A program made the position numbers and the translations under genes. The notes under the pieces are model-generated. The model did no database searches, was not told the DNA's origin, and worked only from the letters and a program-made list of their open reading frames with translations. From Durusdinium trenchii (taxonomy: Eukaryota; Sar; Dinophyceae; Suessiales; Symbiodiniaceae): a stretch of DNA of 64,000 nt. The DNA is taken from positions 1,817,749 to 1,881,748 of the forward strand of contig CAXAMN010027472.1 of NCBI GenBank assembly GCA_963970005.1, written 5' to 3'. Shown here one piece after another: positions 42,803 to 52,530 of the stretch (positions are counted from its first letter, which is position 1; each line of letters opens with the position of its first letter).

Positions 42803-44163
42803 AAAAAAAACGCCCGTGGAGCGGTTTGTCGGTCGGTGCGGCCGTTGTGATCGTTTTCCGGACACGACCGACACGACCGAAAACACCAAATCGGCTGGAA
42901 GAAGTGAGAGGAGACCTACACCCCCAAAGCCGAGCGTCTTGGCTCGCCGGTTTTTGGGGGGGGCCAGCCAGTGTGATATGGAACTTCATACGTACCAGGC
43001 TATTCATAGACACCCCCCCCCTGTGGTTCCGGGTCCTGGTAGATGGGCCCTGGCGTTTGGACCGCCCAAAAGACGTGGCTTGTTCGGGAAAAAACGGTGC
43101 TGTTGGGTGAAGCCGTGGGCAATTCAAGGAATCATCGGTAACATACTTTGATGTAGACTCTTGACCCGTAGCTTCCGCCCCCCCGATTTGGAGGGTTAAA
43201 ACCCCTTCTTGGCAGGTGTGACGGATCATTTGGGGTCGCTGTGCATGGTGAGGCTCGCCTCTCATGACTCCACGTACCATGAAGCTCCTGTGCATGGTGA
43301 GGAGCATGAAAACATGATGATGAGACCCTAAAGAATCTGCTCAACAAGCCGTGACCTGAACTTCGCCTGACCAAACATGGGTGACGTCTTGAACTACGCA
43401 TGACGTCTCGGACTCTGGCAGTCCGAGCGGAGGGGGGTTCCTGCACCGGACTGCAGCGAGCGGGGGTTCCCAAAGTGGGGGGAGCCGTTTCTTTTTTTCG
43501 GTGGACCAGCTTCGTTGCTCAATGGATGGCGAACCAAACCCGCGCGTGTTGTTGTCTGCCCGCGAAGCAAAACGCTTTGACTTCCGTGGATGGAACCCGA
43601 TGGAACGCCTCGACATAAGAGATAGAGTGAAAACAGATCGCCCTAATATATACAAGTCCAGCTCGACGACTTTTTGGGACCGCCAAAGTCAAGAAATTCC
43701 TAGACTCGGATCATCGTCGACTGTCGACTTTCAGGGATATATCGGTCTTTCGGGTCTTTCTTTCCAAAGAACAGGTCTGTTTCAGATTCCGGAAGTGCCT
43801 TCGTTTTTGGAGGGTAGGGTCTGACAGATCAGGGTCCCACGCACATGACATGACTTGCCGAAAATCACATGACATGTTTTATTGTTGGATGGAAGGCACC
43901 GGCACCATTGAATGGATGTTGGATGTTTGCAGTAAAAGCACGACTGGCACGACTGGTTGTGTGGCAAGTTGTGTGCCAAGGGGTCAGGTCCAAGATGTCC
44001 AAGCTGTCTTTCCGGAGGAACAGTGCTGTCCTTGGTGTCATAGTAGATGGTCCATGCTTCATGTTACCCTCTGACCATCTCTGACACATGAAAGTCTCAG
44101 TGGCTTCACTGACCTACTCTATGGGTGTATCGGTGCATGAGGCTGCTACTCATCCTTTCCTTT
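42803..44163. other. no gene recognised; worn inverted repeat
   Basis: 42997-43045 (GTACCAGGCTATTCATAGAC ... GGGTCCTGGTA) is a worn TACCAGGACC-family copy. A run of about 10 C lies at 43013-43021. ORFs up to 192 codons have no domain. Confidence 0.45.
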
Positions 44164-44168
44164 GAAAC
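44164..44168. repeat. target site duplication GAAAC, left
   Basis: GAAAC directly precedes the left LTR and recurs at 52342-52346 directly after the right LTR. The 5 bp length is normal for copia-type integration. Confidence 0.85.
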
Positions 44169-44298
44169 TAAGGATGTGCAATCAAACAAATCAGCCAAGA
44201 CGCTCAGCACGTCCTGTTTCTTGAGCCAAAGCATCGATCCGCACTTGTGATTTGTGCGTGTCATCCTAAAAGCATGGAGAGGTGCTTGAACATCCACA
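44169..44298 (-). repeat. 3' LTR
   Basis: 130 bp. On the element strand it starts TGTGGATGTTCAAGC and ends GCACATCCTTA, giving terminal inverted TGTGGATG/CATCCTTA-like ends. It differs from the 5' LTR at four positions and is unusually short for a copia LTR. It contains TTTGGCTCAAG (complement of 44220-44230). Confidence 0.92.
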
Positions 44299-44306
44299 CT
44301 CCCCTG
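44299..44306 (-). promoter_or_regulatory. polypurine tract
   Basis: On the element strand AGGCAGGGGAG lies immediately before the 3' LTR start TGTGG. A purine-rich run at this place is the normal primer for plus-strand DNA synthesis. Confidence 0.65.
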
Positions 44307-45063
44307 CCTGCGCTGCAGGCATTCCCCGTGGACAGGTTTTTTCGTCCATCCACAAAAAGGGTTCAAGGTGCTTCATACACCATAATTGAAAGCTATCCTC
44401 AGAATCTGGATCTTCATCCGCCGAGCCGCAAGCTGCCATCACCCTTGTCGACACCCCCATCCACAGCGGCAGCGAGCCCACTTCAGCAGGCAGCAAACCT
44501 TCATCTCTTAGAGAGATCTGCCAAGCTTCCTCATTCACGTCTCTTTGATGGTCTCCCTCATGTGGCAGCTGCGGCAGTGGAAGCCTTTGATCCTCTCTCA
44601 TCACCTCCCCCCGCCGCTCAAAGCTCTGCATTCGAGCTGTGTAGCCCAGGCTCAGCGTTCGCTCAGCCGCGTCTTGGCCAGGCCTCAAAGCCGCTGATGA
44701 CCTGGTAGCCGAAGAACTTGACGTTATAGTGTCGTCCGTTCCCGGTTTCACATAGCGCACCTCCCGAATAAGCTCGGGTTCTGGAGGTGTGGATTCCTGA
44801 GTTGATGTGGCCTGACCAGTTGAGGAGGTCTGTGCCGTTGAAGAAGATCTTGATGATCCACTCACCATTGCCTTTGGCATACAAGGGGGCCCGGTCGATC
44901 CGCTGGTCACTGTAGACGATGGACCGCTGGTTCGAGGGTTGGAACTCTGGGAGGTCAAGGTCTCCTGAGTGGCCCCAGTGCCTGCTGGCTGCAGATCTCG
45001 AAAAACCGAGTAGCCCACCCAGACTTCATCCTGGAGAACCGCGGGGTTGTGCCCATCCTCCAA
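44307..45063 (-). pseudogene. C-terminal extension of copia polyprotein, unknown
   Basis: A frame open on - from 45063 through to the LTR, Ser/Thr/Pro-rich in its first half (SSTVTSGSTGPP), then charged (GRDEEDQ-type, GSADEDPDSEDSF). It follows the RNase H domain and has no enzyme motif. Either an accessory tail of the polyprotein or 3' sequence that happens to be open. Confidence 0.4.
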
Positions 45064-45084
45064 TCGCCTTGGTGTAGATGTCGT

Positions 45085-45585
45085 TCACCATGGATCCAAA
45101 ACAATATGGTCCGATGAGATTCCACTTGCATCCCATCGAACGGAGTCATCCGATGGATCGGATGGAATGGTCGCTTCCTTGGCTTCACATGGTGCCTCAC
45201 CCACCAGCCATCCTGTAGCCTCGCCCAGCGATCTCTTAGTAGGAGGCCTTTGCTGCGGCAGCACTGGTCGGAATGCCGCTAACCGCAGCTGGCAGCTTCC
45301 ATGGCTTTCAACGTGCGCGCCGCCCCGGGAGCCCTGCGGGCTAAGTGTTCTTGCCTGGCTTGCAGGCAATTGGAAAATGCCATCCGGTTCGTTTTCCCTG
45401 GATGGATCCTGACGGCCCTTAGCTCTTTTTCTTTTCTTCTCATCTTCATGGAAAATGCCATCCGGTTCGTGTTCCCTGGATGGATCTTGACGGCCAGTGG
45501 CTCCTTTTTCTTTCTTTTCAAACATCCTAGAGAGCTTGACCACACCAGCCGCCAAACCCAACAAGCGAGCAATCCTACCAAGCAT
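45085..45585 (-). pseudogene. post-RNase H region with in-frame duplication
   Basis: Encodes MLGRIARLLGLAAGVV, then a basic part. A 26-residue unit containing GRQDPSREHEPDGIF is present twice because 78 bp (45372-45449) is repeated at 45450-45527, in frame. The hydrophobic start could be a membrane or packing helix. It follows RNase H after a frame break near 45,580. Confidence 0.5.
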
Positions 45586-46228
45586 GTCCAGCAGCTTTCA
45601 ACCCCATGAACTCATAGAAGGCTCGCCATGCTCTTGGCTGTGTGATCACCTTGGTGAGCAAGTCTGAAGCTAGCCTCGAGCCCGGAAGGTGGCGGACTTT
45701 CCACATGCCCATGCTCACCCGCTCGCGAAGCACGAAACACCTCAGTTTCAAATGGCGTGTGCGCCATGCCCCGTCGGGGGCTTGAAGAATCTTCAAACCC
45801 GTTTGGCTGTCGCCGTAGAGCCCCCCAATCTCATTGCTGAGTGCCCCCTGCTCCAAAATGTTGATCAACACACTGGCGGATTCGCCCATCACCACCCCGT
45901 CCAGGTACCCGCAGATCTCCGACTCCGAGCTCGAAAGGGTCGCCAAGGGCTGTCGCTTTGATTCCCATTGAATGGGAGCCCCACCATATAACACAATCAC
46001 CCCCTGTTTGCCTCGGCAACCCAAAGGAGCAAAGGAGGAATCGCAGAAGACCTCCAACCGAGTCATAGACCTGTGGAAGGCGAGGTCCGAGCTCTCTTCC
46101 AAACCTTGGGGACATTGACCATACCTCAACACCATATTGGAGGTTGCAGTGATATAGCCCAAAACACGCGGCCCATATTCACAAACTCGAGCTGGATACT
46201 TACTGACTCCTCTCCCAATCCAAGCCAC
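45575..46228 (-). pseudogene. copia RNase H domain
   Basis: 217 residues with the RNase H hallmarks: EVFCDSSFAP (Asp63), LATLSSSESEI (Glu102/104), LYGDSQTG (Asp140), RTRHLKLRCFVLRERV and HLPGSRLASDLLTK (Asp189). The order and spacing match copia RNase H, which removes the RNA strand during reverse transcription. It is the longest intact piece of this element. The upstream connection to the reverse transcriptase is broken by frame changes and stops. Confidence 0.85.
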
Positions 46229-46395
46229 CGCAAAGGCCAGATCAGGCCCGCCAACCCGAACTTCCTTGGCTCCATTGGATGATTTGCTTGGCAGCCTGGA
46301 CCACTGAGGCTCTTTGCACCCACCCTATCATGTCTCAAGCAGTGGTTCTGGTCGACAACCAGAGCACTTCACCGACTAAGCCCTGAGCTGCTTTG

Positions 46396-46985
46396 ATCTG
46401 CTCCGGCGTTGGAGAAGGTTCATGGTCTCACAAAGATTGCCAGGAAGTGGTGTGGACCTCAAGGAAGCGGGCTCATGGCGGCTCAACAAATCCAATGTAT
46501 ATGCTTCCTGCCAATTATCAACTCATTTGTGAGACCATCCCAGGACAGTTCAAAGCCGCAATACTTCATTCACCTTCGTGGCCCACGAACTCCGGCTCCG
46601 AGCATTTCCACTCTTGAGTGATGCGCGGCAACACGGCCCGGACAACATCATCCGGCCCAACCGGCAGCAAGTCGTCAACATACACAGAATACACAGCGAC
46701 ATATAGCCCACCGCCTTTTCTTTTCCATCAGCTTGAGTGGCAATGACTTGCCACAAGTTTCCTTCTGGAGTGGGTCGTAGTTCATGCTGTGGACCATTGA
46801 GCTCCCACTTGAACTGCTGCAGCATAGTGTCCCTGTAGACCCTCCAATCCGCTGGACTGGCTTTGTCGATGATCCATCTTTCGTTCTCCTTTACGATGCC
46901 AGCTTCAACAAGTATACCCGTGGCGGGATCGCCACCAAGAGAGACTCCTTGGCCCGTTGACGAGGAGCAAGAAGGAACGCTGTGT
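46396..46985 (-). pseudogene. copia reverse transcriptase, frameshifted
   Basis: Pieces in different frames. Around 46,860-46,985: a LLAPRQRAKESLLV-like strip followed by KENERWIIDKASPADWRVYRD. Around 46,730-46,825: FKWELNGPQHELRPTPEGNLW. Around 46,660-46,690: YSVYVDDLLPVG, whose YVDD (46671-46682) is the catalytic motif C. After it comes a piece resembling the FCGFELSWDG segment. The pieces follow the order of copia reverse transcriptase. At least two frame changes and several stops are present. Confidence 0.8.
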
Positions 46986-47097
46986 TCACGTCCACCGATC
47001 CCAAAGTCCAGCCCTCATGAGCCATTTTCCGAAAGAGGCATCGCGTTCCGGCTCTTGAGATCTCTTGTTGGCCTGTTCCGGGTCGGCCAGTTCCACT

Positions 47098-47340
47098 CTA
47101 TTTCCACATGACCATGCGAGCCCGAAGTTTTCCGAACAGAGCTTTCACCGTGGGGACGACCATGGCAGGCGCCACTTCCATCTCAGCGTAGTTGGGGCGG
47201 TTCTTCAAACCCTCCGTTGTTGTGGGTCTCAAAGCCTTGGTGTTGGAGGTCAGCGAAAGGTACTCATCAGTCAAGCGCTCCTTCCACTTCTCCAGCTCAC
47301 GCCGCACTTGTTGGAGAGGAACTGTATAAGTTTGAAGCAC
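47098..47340 (-). pseudogene. copia pre-RT segment
   Basis: Reads LQTYTVPLQQVRRELEKWKE, an EYLSLTSNTKALRP segment and VPTVKALFGKLRARMVM. The order (helical linker before RT, then a KARxVxCGN-type start of the polymerase) matches copia polyproteins I know. The frame closes right before the RT fingers. Confidence 0.65.
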
Positions 47341-47529
47341 TGCGCTTGGTCTGGAGAAAGTGCAACACCTGTGGTGGTCTCATCATTCATTGCTGCGATC
47401 TTGGACCATCGTGCTTCTTCCAGCATTCGGTGCTGCTCTTCCAGGACCACTTCCCTTGAAAACACCATAGCTTCCAACCAATGGAGCCATTCTCCATGTT
47501 CCCGTTGAGTTCCTCACTCCACAACCTCT

Positions 47530-48105
47530 TCAATGACCAGTGCTCCAGCAACTCCTGGTTGTGCCATTTTTCTTGCTCCAGCCAACCAGTGGTCCAGGCC
47601 TGATCCTCCCCTGTCCTACGCCTTTGTCCTCCGCCACATCTCCGCCACATCTCCGCCACGATCCTCCGCCACACCTCCGCCACAGTCCTCCGCCACCTCC
47701 GCCACGGTCCTCCGCCATGGTTTCCCTGGTAGTCGGCGATGTCCCGCTGGAAGATCTCGGCAATCTTGTAATTTTGCCCTCCCATCCCCAATCCATAGAG
47801 TTCAACGAATCAGAGTTGGGCTCAAAGTGCACGGATTCAGAATCCACCGGCTCAAAAACCAAAGCTTTCGCCCCCCCAGCCTGCATTGTAGACAAAGCAG
47901 GGTGGTATAGTGCACCGACCACACCTTCCAGGGGATCCTCCTCCACAGGGGGTTGTTTTCCATGTAGACGCCGTAGCACAGGCTGAAGCGCTTCTGCAGC
48001 GGCCATTTGTAGTTTGTGTAGTGCTTGGTCGGCGCCTTCTGCTTGAACCGAAGGCGGATCTGACATGTTGAACCATGCCACGGCGATCTCTCGCCAGCGA
48101 CCCAT
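47530..48105 (-). pseudogene. integrase C-terminal linker with minisatellite
   Basis: 191 codons. The first half has WFNMSDPPSVQAEGADQALH-type sequence, expected between integrase and RT. The second half is low-complexity Gly/Arg/Trp, caused by a tandem repeat of about 9-12 bp units (CTCCGCCACAT, CTCCGCCACGGTC on +, 47625-47720) that inserted or expanded inside the coding part. Confidence 0.55.
47625..47720. repeat. CTCCGCCAC minisatellite
   Basis: Roughly nine units built on CTCCGCCAC with TCT, GATC, GTC variants. It lies inside the decayed copia element. Confidence 0.85.
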
Positions 48106-48646
48106 TGGGCATAAAGGGACTAGGTCCCAAAATCTGCACGCTGCGAAACGGGTTGCTCAGTTGTCCAGAGCGGTGCCATCGCTTCGTCTTCACGGACATG
48201 GTTGATGCAAATCTCAACATCGGGTGGGTGATCACTCCAAGTCGATGCAACTGCGCTCGTAGGCGCTGCTCCGCGGCGTGCCTCAGTGCACAGACCCAAA
48301 ATGTGTGTGGGAGCCCACTTTCATGTAGAAGAAGACGGGTTCGTCTCTTGATCTGCTGGACTTCAGACTCAACTCGTCCATTCCTTTTGGCATCATCTCC
48401 TCCCGTCATGGACTGCAGGAGGTCGCGAGTGTGACACCAGCGCTGAACCGGTCGAGCCATGAAAGACTTCTCACGATCACTATGGAGGCGAAAGACTTGA
48501 ACCCCCAGTGATCGAAACTTGGCATACACTTTGGACAAGGCCTGCACGATGGAGCCCACCGACCGGTCCGTGGATTTGGAAATCTCCCCCTCTTCTGCAT
48601 CGCCGCGACTGCAATTGAACTCCTGCGCCTCTTCCTTCGTCACCAT
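47852..48646 (-). pseudogene. copia integrase core, second half
   Basis: Contains LGVQVFRLHSDREKSF (catalytic Asp57) and RNGRVESEVQQIKRRTR (catalytic Glu93), the second and third acidic residues of the DDE integrase, with 35 residues between them as in the D,D35E pattern. The next stretch LLLHESGLPHTFWVCALRHA is the usual continuation. The first Asp lies in another frame (next entry). The C-terminus drifts into another frame after about residue 190. Confidence 0.82.
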
Positions 48647-48969
48647 GGCGGCATCATCCTCGAGCTCGGCAATTCTGGCACCTCCTTCATGACTTCAGGG
48701 TGGTCACAAGGTTCATCGCCTGCCCCAGGAAGATCCCCCAAAATGGGTACTGCCACCGTGCCAACCAAAGCATAGCGACAGCTCATACCAGTTCCATAGT
48801 CCTTCCCAACCTCGAAGGGGCCGCAAATGTCGACCGAGAGCACGAAGTGCGGTGAGTCGCACCCCATAGCTTCTGCGCAAACTCGGCAGCCGGATCTGAA
48901 TGGGAGATGCCCTCGATGTACATGACGTCTCCAAGCGTCCATATCCAGCTTGGCCTGTCGGGTGTGCAT
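48640..48969 (-). pseudogene. copia HHCC zinc domain and integrase first Asp
   Basis: WRRHVHRGHLPFRSGCRVCA gives His16, His21, Cys28 and Cys31, the zinc-binding pattern before the integrase core. It is followed by FVLSVDICGPF with the first catalytic Asp47. The spacing between Cys31 and the core is shorter than usual. The ORF ends in a frame change leading into the following piece. Confidence 0.75.
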
Positions 48970-49045
48970 GGCCCATTGAGCCTTGATCAGAATGTATGAG
49001 GCGTAGGCCTCCTTGGTCTAGCCAAGACGTGATCTCCGGGAAGCT

Positions 49046-49423
49046 CTAAAAGGACGGTGCGGTCTTCACCTCCTCCTCGTCCTTCAAGTAGGAAGCTGGA
49101 TCGTGTGGAGATTCCAATAGCATTCCAACATCCTGATCCCAGCGTTTGCATTCCTGCGAACGCACCCATAGTGCCATCTGCCTGAGGCAGAGGGCGGTGT
49201 CACTGTTCACCAGGTTGAGCTCATAGTCGTGAAGGTGAGGTAAGTGCCATCGATCTGGGCCGCCCAAGATCGCAGCCACCCGGCCCTTCGAAGCCAACCT
49301 CCAAACATAGCTCCACACCTGTGGATTGCGCAAACTGTACTGCGAGCCCATCAAGGTATCCAGGTGCAGCCAAACAAAGGAATCACCTCCAATTCCATTC
49401 CATTTTTTTGATTTGGACTGCAA
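49046..49423 (-). pseudogene. copia pre-integrase region, second part
   Basis: 125 codons with GRVAAILGGPDRWHLPHLH and a helical LCLRQMALWVRSQECKRW, then LLESPHDPASYL. From memory, related dinoflagellate copia polyproteins have a domain of this kind with GGPPC in place of GGPDR; I could not check this. Its function is unknown. Confidence 0.5.
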
Positions 49424-49905
49424 AAGAGGTTGATGATTACCCCCTTGGCCTTGGCGTGGGTTCGCCTCGTTCTCCTATTCCATGGAGGCTGTTCAGGTTC
49501 TCGCCCTTGGCTCCCCATCTGGCGTAGCACCTCAGGTGGTACCTCCGGAAAATGGGTGCTCCACCAAGCCAAATGCTCAGCGTCCAACTCAGTGGCTCCC
49601 TTCTCTTCCGCCTCAAACCTATCCAGTATGGAGAGAGCGCTTTGACGATCCATCACCGGGCACCCATGCCTCAACACACATGCTACTTCTCCATGGTCAG
49701 CATGTCGAATAGAACAGCCCGCTTTCCTCCATGAGATAGTGAAGCCCTTCTCAACAAAGAGACTCAAAGGGATGATGGGCTCAACCTCCGTCAACGAGAG
49801 GAGCGTGCTGTGGCTAGGATGCTTGTACAGGGTGGTAGTGCCTTGTGCTAGCTCTACTTCCACTGGACGCCAATCATCACGTTCGTGTTGGTGAGCAACT
49901 CGCAA
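49351..49905 (-). pseudogene. copia pre-integrase region, first part
   Basis: 184 codons just after the protease. It includes DRQSALSILDRFEAEEKG, a FPEVPPEVLRQM strip and PPWNRRTRRTHAKAKG. The last, basic strip marks the join to the next part. I recognise it as the region between protease and integrase in dinoflagellate-type copia polyproteins, but no activity is known to me. Confidence 0.55.
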
Positions 49906-50378
49906 CGCGTGTGTGCGCCGCCGTCCAGCAAAGCGAAGCGATCGTTGGCAGTGTCACCCCGATCCACGCTCACCTGTTTCAGTTTGACCCTTTTCATGGC
50001 CTGCAACGTCTTCAACAATGAAGTCGCTTCCGCAATCAACTCCTTGGCCAGGCCCTCCGATTTTCCACTTCCAGCAGACCCCCCGTCCTTCTTCTCATCC
50101 TCCTTGGACGGTGAAGCTGGTGAGGTTGGCGTCGTTGGTGTCGTCGATGAAGTCCCGGGCTTACTGGTTTCTTCTGTTTTCTCTGCTTGAGGCCTTCCAC
50201 TCCCTTTCAACTTCCTTGGCGAAGTGGTTCTCCACGGAGCAGTGAAAACACCTGTCCGTCTTGTTGATGCCCTCCCAGGAGTGCCCAAAGGTGCAAGAAT
50301 TACCACGCTTGCATCCAGCTGAACTACCCCAGTAGCGGCACGCCTGTTTTGGTTTCTGTTGCCCGTCTCCACGGCCAT
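49854..50378 (-). pseudogene. copia aspartic protease N-terminal part
   Basis: The end of the frame reads RFALLDGGAHTRC with Asp152 (codon complement of 49923-49925). Retroviral-type proteases have D-S/T-G, and D-G-G at this point is plausible. Before it are a Ser/Thr/Pro linker (TSSTTPTTPTSPAS) and a helical strip LAKELIAEATSLLKTLQAMK. The protease would cut the polyprotein. The frame shifts soon after the motif. Confidence 0.6.
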
Positions 50379-50595
50379 ATCCTCCCCCCAAAACCTTGAT
50401 CGTTGGCTGAGCTCCCCCCACAGGTTGAGTGCCGCCTGCAGGACTAGTAGTCTTGGTAGAAGGCGGCTGAGGCATAGTCAACGCCAAATCCTCCACTTCT
50501 GCTTGTAGGAACTCTGCGAACTCCTTGGTGGAGACCAGTGTGGGCCTGCGATCAACTTCAAGTTCTTGTCGAGCGGCTGCAATTCGAAATCCCAC
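50161..50595 (-). pseudogene. copia Gag C-terminus with CCCH and CCHC fingers
   Basis: 144 residues. C86-x8-C95-x5-C101-x3-H105 is a CCCH zinc finger (CRYWGSSAGC, then KRGNSCTFGH). Ten residues later comes a CCHC knuckle C116-x2-C119-x4-H124 whose last Cys is Val129, so the knuckle is damaged. The tandem of a CCCH finger followed by a knuckle is characteristic of the dinoflagellate copia Gag as I know it. It would bind element RNA. Confidence 0.75.
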
Positions 50596-50789
50596 CTGAC
50601 TTCCTCAATGCTTGGTGAGGTTCTCCACAATCTTGGACAAGGCCTGAATCAAGACCATTGAGTCCGGGATGCCGATGTGCAACTCTTCAGCTCGACAAAG
50701 CCATCCGCCCCATTCGAATGGCGCTCAAGGAGTCCTGGATGGAGTGGCCACACTTGACCTCAGTCAGACTGCGAAGCAAGTTGCCTCGT

Positions 50790-51365
50790 TCAGGATTTCC
50801 ACCAGGCTGGTAGATGGTGAAGAGCTTGTACAGGATGGCCTGGGTAGCCACTTTCCGACTCGCCATCTCTTCTCACAGGGTCAGGAAGTGCGGCCAACAA
50901 GGTCGAGCTTGCGCGCTGGTCCAAGCGCTGGAACCGTGGGGACACCTGTTCTTCAACTCGAACTCGTAGTCGGGCCAGCGGTGAAGCCAGGAGCCATTCA
51001 TTGTACTTAATCTCAACCTCGCGCTGCGCCCATTCCCAAAACTCTTTGGATGAAGCGCTCAAGTCTCCCATCAGGGGTGTGATGACCGTGAGCCAATCCC
51101 CAAACAACAAAGCTGCGTTTTCCGCTGAAGGCGAAGGCAATTGTGGAAGCTCCAAGTTTGTCATGGCTTCTGGAAGCGAAGCAGTGACAGATTCAGCTGT
51201 CTTCATCAAAGTAGGTTGGAGAGCAGGTCCATGGTCCGGCGGTTGTCCCAACCCCGGGGGTGGTCCTCCTCCAGCCTTCGATTGATCTCCTCCTTGGTGA
51301 TCACGTCGTTGTTCTCCTCCAGTACTGCGCACTGAGGTGAATGAAGCCGAATCGCCATCCGACAT
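50790..51365 (-). pseudogene. copia Gag capsid-like region
   Basis: 191 codons from ATG (complement of 51363-51365). A Gly/Pro/Gln-rich start (GGGPPPGLGQPPDHG) is followed by LPQLPSPSAENAALLFGDWL, a TPLMGDLSASSKEFWEW strip, EIKYNEWLLASPLARLRVRV and QRASSTLLAALPDPVRRD. The order and the conserved Trp/Leu positions fit the capsid part of copia Gag. It ends in a frame change. Confidence 0.72.
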
Positions 51366-51707
51366 CTTTTTGAGCTCCCCTGCTCCTCCGCATCACGAAG
51401 AATTCGCTCCCGAAGACGTTCAACGTCACCAACACCAGGGCTTTGTTGAGGATGTCCTGAGCTTTGCGCTGCCAGTCGAACATGCCCCTCACCTTTTGCA
51501 GCCTGTTGGGTTGGTACTCCAAAATGGATTCACAGTTCCCAAGGGTCCAACTGTGGTAGCTCCATAGGGCTCCAAGACACGAGGAGGTAGATCATCTCGT
51601 ACAGGTGCCATTCCTCGTGCCATTGCATATGGAGACATGCCCATTCGTTCTTTCTCACCTGACCGCAGCGCAGTGCCTGCTGCTAATCCATGGCCAGAGG
51701 CCACCAA
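51301..51707 (-). pseudogene. Gag N-terminal region, frame-broken
   Basis: Two overlapping - strand frames (51489-51707 and 51301-51522) carry NPFWSTNPTG and QPNRLQKVRGMFDWQRKAQDI, both plausible Gag sequence lying between the coiled-coil start and the capsid region. The frame change is near 51,500. Confidence 0.45.
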
Positions 51708-51745
51708 TGCCTTGTCCTCCAGGATCCATCAAGGAAGAACACTCA

Positions 51746-52159
51746 CTAAGACCTGGAGAAGAGGGTCAAGTAGTGTGGGCGCTGAGGCCTCCACCGATTG
51801 GCGGACACCCTCCTGCAGGTGTCAATTCCAAGTGCTTGACCTCGAGGATCCACAAGAAGTTGCCTGACGTCTGGCATCATCTGACTTCCACTCGAAGCTG
51901 AGGCCGCAGGTTGGTCTACATGACGTTGTCCCGCCTCAGCGCTCAGTCGCTTCATTTCCGCAGCTGCCACAGGCACCGATTGCGCTCTTGCCGCCTTCGA
52001 CCGCAGCTCTTCTTCAATGAGCGAATCCAGGCGCCTGTCCGCTGCACCAATTTCCAAGCTTGGTCCTTGGTCTGCTTGAGCTTGGCCATCAGGTTGTCCT
52101 TTGCGCTCCGCTGCTGCCTTCGGCGGCGCTGTTCCATGGGGACCAACAACCAGCCACAA
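51746..52159 (-). pseudogene. Gag start region, charged helices
   Basis: Frames 51746-52159 and 51952-52149 together read as a basic, Gln/Lys/Arg-rich start (MEQRRRRQQRSAKDNLMAKL), then LIEEELRSKAARAQSVP and onward, typical of a helical Gag N-terminus. It follows the LTR and primer site by about 50 bp. At least one frame change lies near 52,030. Confidence 0.45.
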
Positions 52160-52199
52160 GCTGGGTGGACTTACCTAAAGGCTGCCAAGCACTCGGCTT

Positions 52200-52211
52200 G
52201 GGCTCATAACC
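52200..52211 (-). promoter_or_regulatory. primer binding site, initiator-Met tRNA
   Basis: On the element strand GGTTATGAGCCC abuts the 5' LTR end (CCTTA). Its complement GGGCTCATAACC equals the anticodon arm of eukaryotic initiator-Met tRNA (yeast type, GGGCUCAUAACC). Priming from an internal tRNA segment is the known copia habit (half-tRNA primer). Confidence 0.8.
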
Positions 52212-52341
52212 TAAGGATGTGCAATCAAACAAATCTGCCAAGACGCTCAGCACGTCCTGTTTCTTGAGCCAAAGCATTGATCCGCACTTGTGATTTGTGC
52301 GTGTCATCCTAAAAGCAAGGAGAGGCGCTTGAACATCCACA
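52212..52341 (-). repeat. 5' LTR
   Basis: 130 bp, 126 identical to the 3' LTR. The differences fall at 52236, 52279, 52318 and 52326 (approximate). It holds TTTGGCTCAAG (complement of 52263-52273), also present in the other LTR. No TATA box is evident. Confidence 0.92.
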
Positions 52342-52346
52342 GAAAC
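52342..52346. repeat. target site duplication GAAAC, right
   Basis: A second copy of the 5 bp flanking repeat, directly outside the right LTR. Confidence 0.85.
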
Positions 52347-52380
52347 AAAACAGAAAAACAAACAATACAAAAACCACTAG

Positions 52381-52530
52381 CCCAGACGCTCCAAACAGCC
52401 CGACAGGTCCCTGAAAGCCCATGGATTGGTTCGACCCCAGACCCCTCTGTATGAGGGTCCGACCCCTCCATATGAGGGCCCAGGGTCGCGTCTGGGTAGA
52501 CAACGAAAAAACGTCACTCGTTACTCGTAA
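52381..52530. repeat. CCCAGACGC...GCGTCTGGG repeat, copy 1
   Basis: Begins CCCAGACGCTCCAAACAGCC. It has an inverted end GCGTCTGGG at 52488-52496, followed by TAGACAACGAAAAAACGTCA and CTCGTTACTCG shared with copy 2. The shared part goes beyond the inverted ends, so the unit is longer than the palindrome. Inner palindromes surround TATGAGGGTCCGACCC. Confidence 0.75.

Larger units (their letters stand above)
44169..52341 (-). mobile_element. Ty1/copia-type LTR retrotransposon, decayed
   Basis: An 8.17 kb element on the - strand with 130 bp LTRs, a GAAAC target duplication, a primer binding site and a purine tract. The domain order from the 5' end (high coordinates) is Gag, two zinc fingers, protease, a long pre-integrase region, HHCC, integrase core, reverse transcriptase, RNase H, then a C-terminal extension. 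Integrase ahead of reverse transcriptase defines copia. Frames change at least nine times, so the copy cannot make an intact polyprotein. Four differences in 130 LTR bases suggest moderate age, yet the coding part seems more damaged than that; it may have been copied in trans, or the LTRs may have been homogenised. Confidence 0.92.

Noticed and set aside
44220..44230. Functional spliced-leader RNA gene
   Set aside because: Only the last 11 bases match; no leader 5' half, no donor site and no snRNA-like body follow.
49325..49400. A second methyltransferase inside the copia element (GGP segment)
   Set aside because: The GGPDR strip lacks the catalytic Pro-Cys and no other C5 motifs are visible in this copy; the idea rests on memory of relatives only.
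52497..52499. TAG as a 3 bp target duplication of the 52381-52496 palindrome
   Set aside because: TAG also flanks the left side, but the second copy (53524) shares the same sequence after the right end, so the TAG is part of the repeat unit.
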